Positions 1 to 11,916 of a stretch of DNA of 64,000 nt are shown piece after piece. Both the position numbers and the translations under genes were made by a program. How positions within the stretch are numbered: position 1 is the stretch's first letter; the number at the start of each line of letters is the position of its first letter. The notes under the pieces are model-generated. The model saw nothing but the letters and a program-made list of their open reading frames with translations, made no database searches and had not been told where the DNA came from. Source of the stretch: Proteles cristata cristata (lineage: Eukaryota > Chordata > Mammalia > Carnivora > Hyaenidae); NCBI GenBank assembly GCA_017311185.1, contig JAESUZ010005537.1, forward strand, positions 186,001-250,000, read 5' to 3'.

Positions 1-193
1 TACAAAGTATGTTTGAGACAGCACAGAATTGTGATCTTGATCCCTGACTTTAGAATTAGAAAGATCTTCATCATTTTCTTTATATGTAAAATTGCAGAAG
101 AATATAAGGGTAATATATGTAGAGCACAAAATCAGAGCCAGTAAATGAGTTGTCCTCATTCTTCCATTCATTTAATGACTTGAAATATTCAGG

Positions 194-416
194 TTTTTTT
201 TTTTTTAATGTTTTATTTATTTCTAGGAGAGAGAGAGAGACAGCGTGAGCAGGGGAGGGTCAGAGAGAGAGGGAGTGAGTCACAGACTGAAACTGGCTCC
301 AGGCTCTGAGCTGGCAGTCAGCACACAGCCCGACGTGGGGCTCGAACCCACGAACCGTGAATTCATGACCTAAGCGAAAGTCGGACGCTTAACCAACTAA
401 GCCACCCAGGCGCCCC
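194..416 (-). mobile_element. CAN-type tRNA-derived SINE (felid SINEC-like), minus strand
   Basis: Read on the minus strand this has the full SINE plan: a tRNA-derived head starting GGGGCGCCTGGGTGGCTTAG, a Pol III B-box-like GGGTTCGAGCC stretch, a CT-rich block and an A-rich tail (the T run at 194-206). It is about 220 bp, so essentially full length. It depends on L1 machinery for movement and encodes no protein. I see no clear target-site duplication. Confidence 0.95.
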
Positions 417-2157
417 ACAGTTTTAAAATAATCTTAAAATGGAGAGATAAATTATGTCCATAAAATTAATATATACTTAATAATCATACCTTTTATTCTG
501 TTTGACTTGAAGGAATGTTCTTGTTACCAATATTTTATCATTTGTGCCATCTTTATTTTTATGTATCTCACTATTCTTTTCCCATTGCTGTTTTGAATAC
601 ATTTTTACACAAGCAGTTGGAAATATAGTCCTTTTGCTTTTTCTCCCCCCATTCTAAAAAGGAAGTTCAAAATGTGACATGGTGCCAGGTTAACCTATTT
701 TTCTCAATAACCTCAAAATTTTTGAAGAAAGAAGTTCATACATTGTTCGCTAAAGAAGGCTGAATTTTATGTTCATTCTGATACACTACTGTGTAGAATT
801 CAACCGAAAATTGAAATAGCCTTTTAATTTGTTTTTTAAACTACTTAAAAGAGGAAAATTGAGGTAGAAGGGATCAAAATTGAAGAGGTGATAGATTTTT
901 AATTTGGCTGATTTTAATATAACAATTTCCTATGCAGGTGAAAAAATATATGAATATGTTTTGCTAATTTTTATTATGATCACATATAATCAATACGTAT
1001 GTTAATGTCCTTTTAAAATTATTTGCATTTCTTAGTCTCTGAGAATGCTGAACAGAAATAATATGATACTTCTTTCAATAACTGTTAAAAATATATCAGA
1101 ACTAAAATATGACCTGGCACTACCTTGAAAGATTAAAAAAAACTTTCAAGTATTTTGTTGAAAAGGGACTTAACAAATGTCTAATTCAATTTGTTCATAA
1201 AAATCACCAAACTTACTGGAATAAAGTGATTTAAGATTACTTAATTTTTTTATTTGTATATGTTTCACAGAAATTTATTTTTTGCTTATTGTTAGCACAA
1301 CAAAAATTCACAAAAGTTCAAATGCTTTTAATATATTTTTGGTCAAAATACACATATTTTATATATTTTTATCATTTTATATCTTCATTATTACAAATTA
1401 AATATCACCTTACAAATTTCAATAGGAGTGTTTACTTGGAAAATACTCTTTGATATTTTAGTTTGACTATAAAGCTAATTAGTGGTCTAAAATATTAGTT
1501 AACACTAACTACAATATGTTTAGTTGGAAGTTAATAAATAATGATACTGTCTCACCTAATCTGATCATTTTATTGTCTTGGATCATTATATGAAAAGATT
1601 TATTGACTTTCTAATGAAATAAATATATTCATTGACCTGAATATCATAAAGTTGGAATTTTAATTAGGAATAAAGTTTAGCTAGTTGAGCTTTGTTTTTA
1701 AAGAAACTGGTGGTCCCATAAGAAAATAAATATTAAGCACTTACTAAAAATAGGTCATCATACTAAATATAAATGAAAACAGTGTTCAAACTACATTCTC
1801 TGCCTTATGTTGGCTCAAAAGCCACAAGACCATCAAAACCTATTATATGGGAAAATTCAACAAATATTTAAAATCTAGAATCTTGAACTTTGGAGATTAA
1901 TGTAGTATATTGTTATAAACATATATGTAACATACATATGAAGAACATTTCATCTTTTGAAATCAATCTTACTTTAAATATATTGTTATAGTTTTTAGGG
2001 GAATATAGATTTTAGGGGAATCTTTAATGCTAGAATTTGAATTTAAAAATCAACAGCAAAATTGACAGTTTATTATTGGTATAAAATTTAGGGTCAGAAG
2101 AAAATTTTCAAAGTTGCAGGTATAAAATCAAATTTCAAGTTCTATAATCAAGCAAAT
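417..2157. other. AT-rich intergenic DNA, nothing recognised
   Basis: No reading frame of note, no recognisable repeat and no RNA gene. The base composition is strongly AT-rich with many short A and T runs. A very old decayed repeat could be hidden here and would need a library search to see. Confidence 0.6.
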
Positions 2158-2159
2158 AG

Positions 2160-2226
2160 GTACATATATATGTACATATATATAGACATATATACATGTG
2201 TGCGTGTGTGTGTGTGTGTGTGTGTA
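2160..2226. repeat. Compound (TA)n/(TG)n microsatellite
   Basis: Alternating TACATATA blocks pass into an uninterrupted TG run of about ten units near 2203-2225. It is a purine-pyrimidine alternating tract and is likely length-polymorphic. Confidence 0.95.
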
Positions 2227-2228
2227 CC

Positions 2229-2557
2229 TGATGAAGTATCTGGCCTTCAAATGTTTTTAGATTTTTAAATGTACATAAAGATTGTTTGGAAACAATGAAT
2301 TCCTAAAATTTCTGTTAATGCATACAACTTCTAGTTTATAACTGAATTGTGGAAAGTTGCATTAGTCTTTGGGTTTTTTTTATACTATTTTAGTATTTTT
2401 TCCCAACAATCTTTTTTTCTCGGGGGGGGGGGTTAGGGTAGAAACTTAGCTTTCTTTTCTTTGTTGCAAGGCTTAGAAAGAGAGGTTTGTCAATAAATGT
2501 TTCCTAAATTGATCTCTTTTGCTTTAGCACATATAAATGAATAGTTTTAAATAACTA
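2229..2557. other. Unannotated spacer with a G run
   Basis: Nothing recognised apart from a T-rich stretch and a run of ten G near 2421-2430. Confidence 0.5.
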
Positions 2558-2974
2558 TTTTTCCATTTCTTTGTGTTCTCTTCAATTTCTTTCATTAAGT
2601 CTTCTATAGTTTTCAGAGTATAGATCTTTACCACTTTGGTTAGTTTCATTCCTAGGTATCACTGTTTTTGGTGCAATTGTAAATGAGATAGATTCCTTGA
2701 TTTCCTTTTCTGTTGGTTCATTATTGGTATATAGAAATGCAACATTTGTTTGTTGATTTTATATCCTGCAACTTTGATGACCATATATTCTAGCAATTTT
2801 TGGGTGAAGGTTTTTGGGTTTGCTATGTAGAATATCATGTGGTCTGCAAATAGTGGAAGTTGGACTTCTTCCTTGCCAATTTGGATTCTTTTGATTTCTT
2901 CTTATTATCTGATTGCTGAGACTAAGATTTCCAGTACTATGCTAAAATATTAATGGTGAGAATGGACATCCCTT
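2558..2974 (-). mobile_element. L1 ORF2 fragment (reverse-transcriptase region), minus strand
   Basis: The complement reads as degenerate L1 ORF2 around the RT catalytic region. The tract near 2838-2856 corresponds to the FADDM codons seen at 41,876-41,898 in the younger L1, but reads as a substituted version. Both ends are truncated and there is no poly(A) tail. It abuts the plus-strand L1 that starts at about 3002, whose RT region is missing, so the two may share a history. Confidence 0.85.
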
Positions 2975-3837
2975 AAATAAATATTAAAAGATGAAACATT
3001 TAGGAGAGAGTAGATAAGATGGCTGAAAAGCATGGAGACCTCCAGCTTGCCTTGTTCTTGAAATGAAGCTAGATCAGCATGAAGCCATTTTGAACACCTA
3101 GGAAATTGATCTGAGGATTAATGCAACAATCTGCAACTTGAGCCAAAGAACTTGGCAGGTACACTGTGTGGAGGGGTGAACTGGGAGAGAGAAAAGCCAT
3201 GGAAGATAGGGAGCTATTTTCACAGAGAGAACAGAAAGAAAAAGAGAAAAGGGGAGAGTGCAGCACATCCGGATCATACAAGAAAAGCACTCCTCCAAAA
3301 GTAGCCAGAGAGAAAGAAGGAGGAAGAGTGAAAACACTTGTTCACAAAGGAGTGAACAAGAAATCTGTTCCCCAAAATCACTGATGAGGGGAAAGGAAAG
3401 TTTCAATACCACGGGGACTCTATAAATGGTGAAGCACAGAGTCTGACGTTTTGGGGACTTCCAAGCACAGTCCCCAGAAAGGCCATTACAAGTCATTCCA
3501 TCTGCTTAGTGTACAGACTACAGAGTGCTTCAGAGTTTCAGTTCTTTTGGATACAAAAAGAGAAAAAAATCATTTTTATTTTTTTACTTTATTTAAAATA
3601 TTTTTATTCTATTTCATTTTCTTTTTATTTTACTCTATAATTTTTTAATTTTTAAACTTTTCTTACCTTTCTTCCCCTTTTCCCTTTTTTCTCTATTCTA
3701 GCAAACTTCTTTGAGATTGCAGACAGAAACACACCTACAATCTAGCCTCCTTTATTTGTTTTTTGTTTTCTTTTTAATTTTTTAATTTTAATTTTTTACT
3801 TTATTAATTTTTTCTTCCTCCAAAATTAAAAAATTAA

Positions 3838-4687
3838 GGAGTTCTCCCCAAAAGAAAGAACAGGAAGAAATAACAGCCAAGGACTTAATCAATACAGATA
3901 TAAGGAAGATGTATGAACTAGAATTTAGAACCATGATAAGAAGAATCATTGCTGGGGTTGAAGAAAACATAGAAGACACCAGAGAATCTCTTTCTGGAGA
4001 GATAAATAAAATCTATCCAGGCCAAAATTAAAAATGCCATAACTGAGATACAATCTTGAAATGATTCCATGATGGCAAAGATGGACAAAGCAGAAATAAA
4101 ATTATGGAGAATAATGAAGCAGAAAAAAAGAGGGAAACACAGGCAAAAGATTATGTCACAAGACTTAGAGACCTCAGTGACTTATTATAAAGGAAAAATA
4201 TCCAAATCATGGGCATCCTAGAAGATGAAGAGAGAAAAAAGGGAAGAAGGTTTATGTGAGCAAATTATAGTGGGAAACTTTCCTAATCCAGGAAAGGGCA
4301 CAGACATCAAAATCCAAGAAGCACAGAGACTTCCATTAGATTTAACAAAAACTGACCATCACCAAGGCATACCATAGTGAAACTGACAAAATACACAGAC
4401 AAGAAAAGAATTATGAAAGTAGCAAGGGGAAAAATGTCCTTAACCTGTAAAGGAAGACAGATCAGCTTCACAGCAGACACTAATCTATCTATAGAAATTT
4501 GGCAGGCCAGAAAGGATTGGCAGGATATATTCAACATGCTGAATGGGAAAACTATGCAGTCAAAAATTCTTTATCCAACAAGGCTGTCATTCAAAATAGA
4601 AGGAGAGGTACAGAGTTTCCCAAACAAAAACTAAAGTTCATGACCACTAAACCAGCCCAGCAAGAAATTTTAAGGAGGACCCTTTGA
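3838..4687 (+). pseudogene. L1 ORF1 remnant (RNA-binding protein)
   Basis: Frame pieces match L1 ORF1p. The N-terminal part has the EEITAKDLINTDIRKMYE type of region before the coiled coil (about 3865-3925). A C-terminal piece at 4377-4687 keeps the KGRQISFTADTNLSIEIWQA region and the closing QQEILRRTL. Intact ORF1p is a trimeric RNA-binding chaperone of the L1 particle. This copy is broken into several frames and cannot encode it. Confidence 0.8.
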
Positions 4688-4789
4688 GTGGAGAAAATAC
4701 ATAACAAAACAAAAAAGACCAAAAGCAACAAAGACTAAAAAAGGACCAGAGAACATTACCAGAAATCCCAACTCTACAGGAAACACAAT

Positions 4790-6135
4790 GGCACAAAATT
4801 CAAACCTTTCAATAATCATTCTAAATGTAAATAGACTAAATGCTACAATCAAAAGACAGATTATCATGATGGATAAGAAAAAAGACCCATCTATATGTTG
4901 CTTACAAGAGATTTATTTTAGACCATAAGAAACCTGCAGACTGAAAGGAAGGGAATGGAGAACGATCTGTCATGCTAATGGTCATCAGAGGAAAGCTGGA
5001 GTAGCCATACTTAAATCAAACGAAATTTAAAAATAAAGATTAATAAGAGATGAAGAAGGGCACTGTATCATAATTACGGGCCCCATCTACCAAGAAGGTC
5101 TAACAATTGTAAATATTTATGTCCCTGATATGAAACACCCAAATATATAAATCAGTTTATCACAAACATAAACTCATTGATAATAATACTGTAATAGTGA
5201 GGAATTTCAGCGCCACACTTACAACAATGGACAGATTATATAAGCAGAAAATCAAGAAGGCAGCAATGGCTTTGAATGACACATTGAACTGGATGGACTT
5301 ACAGATACATTCAGAACATTTCACCCTAAAGCAGATGCATTCACATTGTTTTCAAGTGCACATGGAACATTCTCCAGAATAACTCTTATACTAGGTCACA
5401 AATCAGCTCTCAACAAGTACAAAAATATCAAGACCATACCATGCATATATTTAGACCACTATGCTATGAAACCCAAAATCAACCTCAAGAAAAAATTTGG
5501 AAAGACCATGAAATTTGGAAATTAAGAACATCCTACTAAAAAATGAATGGGTCAAATAAGAAATTAAAGAGGAAATTTAAAAGTACATAACAGATAAAGG
5601 GTTAGTATCCAAAATATATGAAGAATTTGCCAAATTCAACACCTAAAAAACAAATAATCCAGTGAATAAATGGGCAAAAGACATGAATAGACATTTTTCC
5701 AAAGGAGACATGCAGATGATTAACAGACACATGAAAAGATCTCAACATCAATCATTGTCAAGGAAATACAAAACATAATCACAATTAGATACCACCTCAC
5801 ACCTGTCAGAATGGCTAAAATGAACAACTCAGGCAACAACAAATGTTGGCAAGAATGCAGAGAAAGAAGAATCCTTTTGCCCTGCTGGTGGGAATGCAAA
5901 TTGGATCAGCCATTCTAGAGAATAATATGGAGGTCCTCAAAAATTAAAAATAGAACTACCCTATGACCCAGAATTTGCACTACTAGGTATTTATCCAAAG
6001 GATACAAAAATACTTATTCAAAGGGGCACATGTACCCCAATGTTTATAGCAACACTATTGACAATAGCTAAAGTATGGAAAGAGCCCAAATGTACACTGA
6101 CTGATAAATGGATAAAGAAGATGTTATATATATAC
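4790..6135 (+). pseudogene. L1 ORF2 remnant, endonuclease joined to C-terminus
   Basis: The endonuclease half is recognisable: the TLN-like start near 4818, and the ALNDTLNWMDLQIHSEHF region at 5263-5320. The sequence then jumps at about 5585-5590 to the C-terminal cysteine-region part (about 5590-6135, ending around MFIATLLTIAKVWKEPK). The reverse-transcriptase and thumb codons are absent, so this is a non-functional deletion derivative. Confidence 0.8.
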
Positions 6136-6203
6136 ACATACATACATACATACATATATATATGTATGTGTATATATATATATATGTGTGTATATATATA
6201 TAT
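6121..6203. repeat. (TA)n/(CATA)n microsatellite grown from L1 sequence
   Basis: A TATATAC tract that is normally short at this point in L1 ORF2 has expanded into about 80 bp of CATA, TATG and TA units. L1 homology does not resume afterwards. Confidence 0.9.
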
Positions 6204-6313
6204 AATGTTTTATAACATTAAGAGGCTGCTTGCTAAACAAACAGGGAATATTATTTAATTTCCATAATAATTCTTTGAGGTATTATTTATCAAGTTAAGA
6301 TTTTGTGTGACTT

Positions 6314-6516
6314 AGGGTGCTTGGGTGACTCAGTTGGTTAAGCTTCTGATTTCAGCTCAGGTCATGATCTTGCGGTTCATGATTTTGAGCCTGGCATCGG
6401 GCTCTGTGCTGACAGCTAGCTCAGAGCCTGGAGCCTGCTTTGGATTCTGTGTCTCCCTCTCTCCCCCTGCCCCCCACTTGTGCTCTGTCTCTCTCAAAAA
6501 TAAACATTAAAAAAAG
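6314..6516 (+). mobile_element. CAN-type SINE, plus strand
   Basis: Sense-orientation copy. The head is AGGGTGCTTGGGTGACTCAG, a TCATGATCTTGCGGTTC stretch lies in the tRNA-derived part, and a CTCTGTCTCTCTC block leads to an AAAAATAAACATTAAAAAA tail. About 200 bp, moderately diverged. Confidence 0.95.
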
Positions 6517-8532
6517 GATTTTTTTGTGGTTAAAATTTACAGAAAACTAAAATTAACAGTGGCTTAAAGCAGAGAGATGCTTATTTCTTTTTTAACTGAA
6601 GAATATATGTGATGGTTCTATTCCATGAATTCCTCATAGACTCAGGCTCCTTCCAACTGTTGCATGGTGAGAGATAAGGGGGTGGTGTGGTCTTGCTGAG
6701 GTTGAAGGGGAAAGATAGGAAGAGAGAGGTTAGGAAAAAGCAAAAGGGAGTAAACCAGAGATATCCAGAAATACATGAAAGCTTTCATTTGTTAGAACTC
6801 AGTCACATATAGAAATACAAAGGAAGGAAAAATTAAGAAATATAGTCTTCATTTTGGGAGATCCTACGTCCAGAAAAAAAATGTTCTCTTTGGAGAAAAA
6901 AATAGATATCGTTGGACAACTAGTATATTTATCAATATTTTAAGGGGACATAATCGTGGGATGGAGAATTTTAATTTTCCAACGTTCATACAATTAATAA
7001 ATCGTCAAATCCATTCAAACACAGAAAGTTTACCTACAGAATAAAATATTTTTTAACTTAAAAATTCTGGTGACTTTACATTTGTTTTTTTTTAATACTA
7101 TATGTTATAGTTGACAAGATTATTATGGGAAAGAATGATAAAAAGTGAAACACAGAAAAATCTCTCCAATAGGAATAAATACTCCTACCAATAAGAAATG
7201 ACAGTTGTTGCTGATTTGGAGTGCATTAGCTTTTAATCCTTTTTTTTCTTTTGTCATTCTGTGTGTTCTTCATGGCCTATCAGGAATAGAGAGAGACAAA
7301 AGTTTTAGAAAATCAAGTCATAGTTATAAGTTGCACTGTGTAGTTAATTATAGCATATATCTGTATTATGTATACAAATCTTGCAACAAACTCCATTTGT
7401 GTCTCTTAAGTAGATAATCAATGAAGAAATGTAAACTATAAAAATAGTGAATATTAAATGATACATGAATTAGAGAAGACAAGTATTCAAACTAAGTGGT
7501 GCTGAGTAATAAAGACTAAATTTATTTTGATATTCCAAACTTTTCATTATTTTCTCTATATTTAGTAAAAATGATGTGACATATATTTCTATTCAGAATA
7601 TTTTTGCTAATTCCAAGGAAAATGTGAGTATATGTATTACTCATCCAAATTTGAATAATAATCTGAATAAATGTTTTGTGGCATCGTGACAATAAGAGCT
7701 TTCATAAGTTCAAGGTAGTTGTGTTAATATCTATTTATTCCAACAGAACCTCTTTGAAAAATCTGTGGACAGTAATAAAATCAATTTATTATATATCCAC
7801 GCTTCAAAGCATACAACTTGAACAAATAGTTTTAGTTCATTATAGTGACAATGATGTGATATTTATGGTTTCCACTTTAAAATTTGATAATTTAATTATA
7901 GTTCTTAGTAATTTGGCATATGTAATTAATGCTTATGGGTAGTCAATTCTCAGTAATCTTTTATGTATAGTAATCTTTCATAATATATTCAAGATATTTT
8001 TGTTAAGATGTATGACATTTTGTCTCAAGTAGTATAATTTGATCCTTTCTCTGAACCTGAGGGAATGAGACGTCTATTTTCCCATTTAATTTTATATTAG
8101 TTTCAAAGAATCAAAGTGTGCTTCTCCCAAGAACATGGAATACAAAAATTTTAAGTTTTCTTGCAATTTGGTGGGAATGTGTGACTATTTCTGGCCAATG
8201 GCTGTAAAAAATAATTACTAGGTGTCATTTCTAGGATAGATTATAGGACAAGAGTTTGGAGTTTTTTATATTTTCTCTTCCCAAGTTGCAGAAAATGGCA
8301 ATCATATTGTTGAATCCAAGTCAACGTGGATTTATGGGTAGGTACTTAGAGCATTGTCCCCAACCATTGTCCAACTCTCTTGCACTGGGCATTTAGTATT
8401 GATGAAAGAAGAAGAAAAAAAAACAAGCTTTATTGATTGAAGACATTGAAATTTTTGAAGCTTGTTAATTTTTCTGGCAGCAAAACTAAAATATTCTGAT
8501 TAACAGTATGAAATAATTGAAGTTTTAATTTT
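6517..8532. other. Intergenic DNA, mostly unrecognised
   Basis: AT-rich, no gene. The part at about 6550-6800 (CAGTGGCTTAAAGCAGAGAG onwards) has the feel of an old mammal-wide interspersed repeat, but I cannot name the family. A diverged direct repeat begins at 7985 and is listed separately. Confidence 0.5.
7985..8115 (+). repeat. Diverged direct repeat, copy A
   Basis: Matches 9420-9547 in the same orientation. Shared blocks include TTTTGTTAAGA, ATTTTGTCTCA, GTAGTATA, GATCCT, TCTGAAC, TGAGGGAAT and TCAAAGAA. Family unknown. Either two copies of an unlisted dispersed repeat or an old local duplication. Confidence 0.75.
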
Positions 8533-8760
8533 TATTTTTTAATGTTTTATTATTTTTTAAAATTTATTTCTGAGAGAGAGAGAGAGACAGCATGAGCAGA
8601 GGAGGATCAGAGAGAGAGGGAGATACAGAATCTGAAACAGTCTCCAGGCTCTGACTGGCTGTCAGCACAGAGCCTGATGCAGGGCTCTAACCCATGAACC
8701 ATGAGATCATGACCTGAACTGAAGCTGGACACTGAACCAATTGAGCCACCAAGGCGCCCC
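8533..8760 (-). mobile_element. CAN-type SINE, minus strand
   Basis: A-rich tail as T-rich sequence at 8533-8570, then (GA)n, and a tRNA-like head ending AAGGCGCCCC at 8751-8760. Full length with several substitutions, such as CTAACCCATGAACCATGAG in the B-box region. Confidence 0.95.
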
Positions 8761-9789
8761 ATTTTTTTGATGTTTTATTTTATTGTATTGTATTTATTTT
8801 TAAAATTTAGTCTCTGAAATTATAGAGAACAGGGTTTTGAATATAATACTATCATATATGGTTTGTTTCTGGTGTGGATCCAATAATTTCCTTATTATTG
8901 GCTTTTACAAATATGAAAATTTGAGGTATAAAAAAATGTAACTTACATAAATTTTATTGTTCTACATGTAGCTACTAATTTGTTTAACATAGTATTTTAG
9001 CATAATGTTAAAATAACTATTATAGAATCATAGAGACAAAACGGTTACCTGTTGACTTACCAAAAAAGGTTGTAATTTAGTCACAGTTATATTCAACCTA
9101 AAATTGAAATTCTTTTACCAATGTCATCTTGTTGTTCCTCATTCAAAGTTTCTGGTTACCCAATTTCTATAGAAAACAAACAAGAAAACCAAATATAAAA
9201 CCAAATTGCTCATATCATACATAATTTTAAGGGACAAAATTCCAACTTTCAAATCACAGCTTAAAATTTTATTTCAAAGTACTAAATCTAAACATAATTT
9301 ATGAAACTATGCGTATGTATGAGTCGATGCTTTGAAGGTTAGATGCAGAATTAAAAAGGAACAGCAGAGATGAACTCCTTCCTCATTATTTCAGGCAGTA
9401 GAGTACTTTTTCAAGACATATTTAAGATAATTTTGTTAAGAATTCTATTTTGTCTCAGGTAGTATAGTTAGATCCTCTTTCTGAACATGAGGGAATATGA
9501 AGTACATTACCTCATTGAATTTGGTATTAATCTCAAAGAACCCAAGTTTAAGAGTGGTATATTTAAACAAAAGCAGTAGTAAGATCCATTATGAAACTCT
9601 TAAGCTTTTCTCAAATCAGTTTCTATAAGAAGCCAGCCTTAATGTCCTTAAGCATCCATTAAATATAATAAATTAACTGCTTTACTGTGCTTCTATAATA
9701 GTATTGTTATGTTCTATTCTTGAAAAAATTAATAAAATAGTCAAATCATTTTCTGTATTTGATAACATTATGACAGCCTTCAAAAATCA
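8761..9789. other. Intergenic DNA, nothing recognised except direct-repeat copy B
   Basis: AT-rich with no coding potential. It contains copy B of the direct repeat at 9420-9547. Confidence 0.55.
9420..9547 (+). repeat. Diverged direct repeat, copy B
   Basis: Partner of 7985-8115, about 1.43 kb downstream in the same orientation, with small indels and many substitutions. The match fades on both sides, which defines a unit of roughly 130 bp. Confidence 0.75.
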
Positions 9790-10040
9790 CTACATATTAC
9801 CTATAGGATAAAATCCAAGCTTCTTAGAATGGCACATAAAAGCCTCATTGACCTGGCCTTGGATACCTTGCCCAAATATGTCACTAACCCCTCACTTTAA
9901 CCTCCAAGAAATTGCTTATAGTTCTCCCCCAACATAGTGAAGCTTCTCACTTGTACTATTGAAATGTTTGTTATTGTCAGTTCCATTTAACACCTTCATA
10001 TATATTCATCTCTTCCAAGTAACCATCAGTGATCTTCTCC
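9790..10040 (+). mobile_element. Probable ancient L2 fragment
   Basis: AGGATAAAATCCAAGCTTCT followed by a CATTGACCTGGCC stretch resembles the mammal-wide L2 3' region. It is strongly decayed. The call is from memory of the family and the borders are approximate. Confidence 0.5.
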
Positions 10041-11722
10041 AAAAGGAGGCTAGCTTATTGTCTTTCTGTCTTTCTTATTAAGACTTGTCCAGAAAATACC
10101 TGTGAGCTCCACCATACTTTTTTTTGTCTCATGTTTTTCAAGAGCTGGAGAATGTGTATATGACAGTGTGCATCCCTATCTACTATGGTGAGGATCTTAT
10201 TCATTCGGGAAGTTACACCTTGCCAAAAGTTAGCACTCTGCCAGGAGTTGTCACCATCACATTTACCACCAACAGTGTAGTCCTTGTTGACATCTGACCA
10301 AGTGACACAATTCCTAAAGCTCATTCTGAAGGTTGCCCTCTATTGCCACCTCTCATTCCAACTCTCGTACTTTGTAATCCTTTCACCCCTCAACCAAAGT
10401 AAAAAGGATGGTGAAGTAGAGACAAATTCAGATTAGTAATCTGGGAGGTAGTCTTAGGAAACACAGTGAGTGGGAGGGTAAGTGAAACAATGAAGGAAAA
10501 GAATGTGTCATCATTTTACCTTTGTGAGAAACAGGGCTGCAGTTAACAATGGGGACACTCTAAGAATCTCTAGAGGACACACATCACAATGTTCCCAACA
10601 GAAAACAGGACTGCCAGCACCAACCCCTATTGGCTGGGGGCTTCTTCGGGTGTTGGGGTGTTAATTCCCCATTTCCACTTTGGGCCTACTCCCGAAGTGC
10701 TAGAAATTCCTGAGGCAAAGGATTTCAAATGAAGCCATCAGCCTCGTTTGGACAGTTTGGATCATAGCTGTAACTGAATTTAGATGGCTTGAGCTGATAT
10801 AAGGCATAGAATTTACAGTGTCTGCTATATTGTCTCATGACTTCTTTGCATAATGTCATATATTTATAACTATCTGTGTTTATATTTTCCATGAAAGACT
10901 GGGAAATTTGAGAGAAAATTATGCATGACAGCCCCTGGCACATGTTGTTCAGTGTGATAACTGTCAACAAATCTATTGATTCAATTTCCCAACTAGTTCT
11001 TGAATTTGTCTTCCAAATTCTCCCCAGACCTCTACACATTTCCCTATTTTTTCCCTACACAAGTGCTGGAATACCTCATAACTGACTTTTCTATTGCTTG
11101 TCTTGCTTTCCCTTTTTCCTTCTTTCTCATTGCTGCAGTGGTGAAATTCCTAAAACTTCTATGTTTAAACTTAAAATATCGTGCATGCTCTTCATGTTGT
11201 ATATTAAGAGCTACTATTTAGTAAGTCTCTATGTGTGAGACCAATTCAGACACTTTGGAAAAATTATTTTATAATTTTACCAACTAAAAAAAATATTCAC
11301 AGGAAAATACCTGACTTTGGGGAAGAAAAAGTTACAAGGACTGTTGTTCTTTGTAGTGTTTATATGTAACATAAGCCTTCAATAAAAATTGAATTTCTGT
11401 AGCATAAGAAGCTCATAGTTCTCTGCTTCCAATCCCCATCTTTAACACCTTATTTAACTGATGTGGCACCCTACAAAATTTCCTCCAATATTTCTGAGTA
11501 TTCTTCAGCAGTGATCCATGTGAGTTTATTAAACTAATCGGTCAGCTCCATGAGACATAACAGACTATATAGATGTTGCTGCTGAATTAAAGTCCTCAAA
11601 GTTCCCCCTAAATATGACAATATGTAAAAAAGCAGCATATTTCTTATTTTTGTTTTATTGAAAAAACAGCACTATGTTATACCTCAGGATTTTATAGCGC
11701 CTTTATCTGAAAATATAATCTT
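10041..11722. other. Intergenic DNA, no supported gene
   Basis: Two minus-strand open frames of 89 and 104 codons (10,055-10,324 and 10,725-11,039) resemble no protein I know and have no supporting context. I treat them as chance frames. Confidence 0.55.
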
Positions 11723-11916
11723 TTAAAAAAATGTTTGTTTTTGAGTGAGAAAGCAAGAGAGAGCAGGCAGTGGCAGAGGGAGGGAAACAGAGGATCTGAA
11801 ACCGGCTCTGAGCTGACAGTGGAGACCGTGACGTGGGGCTTGAACTCAAGAATCATGAGATTGTGACCTGAGCTGAAGTCAGATGCTTAAACTGACTGAG
11901 CCACTTAGGTGGCCCT
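11723..11916 (-). mobile_element. CAN-type SINE, minus strand, internally shortened, with target duplication
   Basis: Minus-strand SINE with a short deletion in the middle, ending GGTGGCCCT at 11,908-11,916. The flanks AAATATAATCTTTTAA (about 11,711-11,726) and AAATATAATAATCTTTTAA (about 11,919-11,937) look like a slightly altered target-site duplication. Confidence 0.9.

Larger units (their letters stand above)
3002..6203 (+). mobile_element. Degenerate L1, plus strand, 5' region present, RT region deleted
   Basis: Starts with an L1 5' leader (AAGATGGCTGAAAAGCATGG near 3016). It continues through an ORF1 remnant (about 3838-4687), an ORF2 endonuclease remnant (about 4790-5585) and then, directly, the ORF2 C-terminal part (from about 5590). 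More than 2 kb spanning the reverse transcriptase is therefore missing at about 5585-5590. The element ends in an expanded TA/CA microsatellite and has no visible poly(A) tail. It is old, with many stops and frameshifts. Confidence 0.9.

Noticed and set aside
194..416. tRNA gene in the SINE heads
   Set aside because: The tRNA-like parts are degenerate and embedded in SINEs with CT-rich blocks and A tails. None can fold as an intact tRNA by eye.
10055..10324. 89-codon minus-strand frame with cysteines and tryptophans
   Set aside because: It looked like a possible small secreted or pseudogene fragment, but I recognise no family, and there is no splice, signal peptide or A-tail context.
10725..11039. 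104-codon minus-strand frame
   Set aside because: No recognisable domain and no supporting features; a chance frame in mammalian intergenic DNA.
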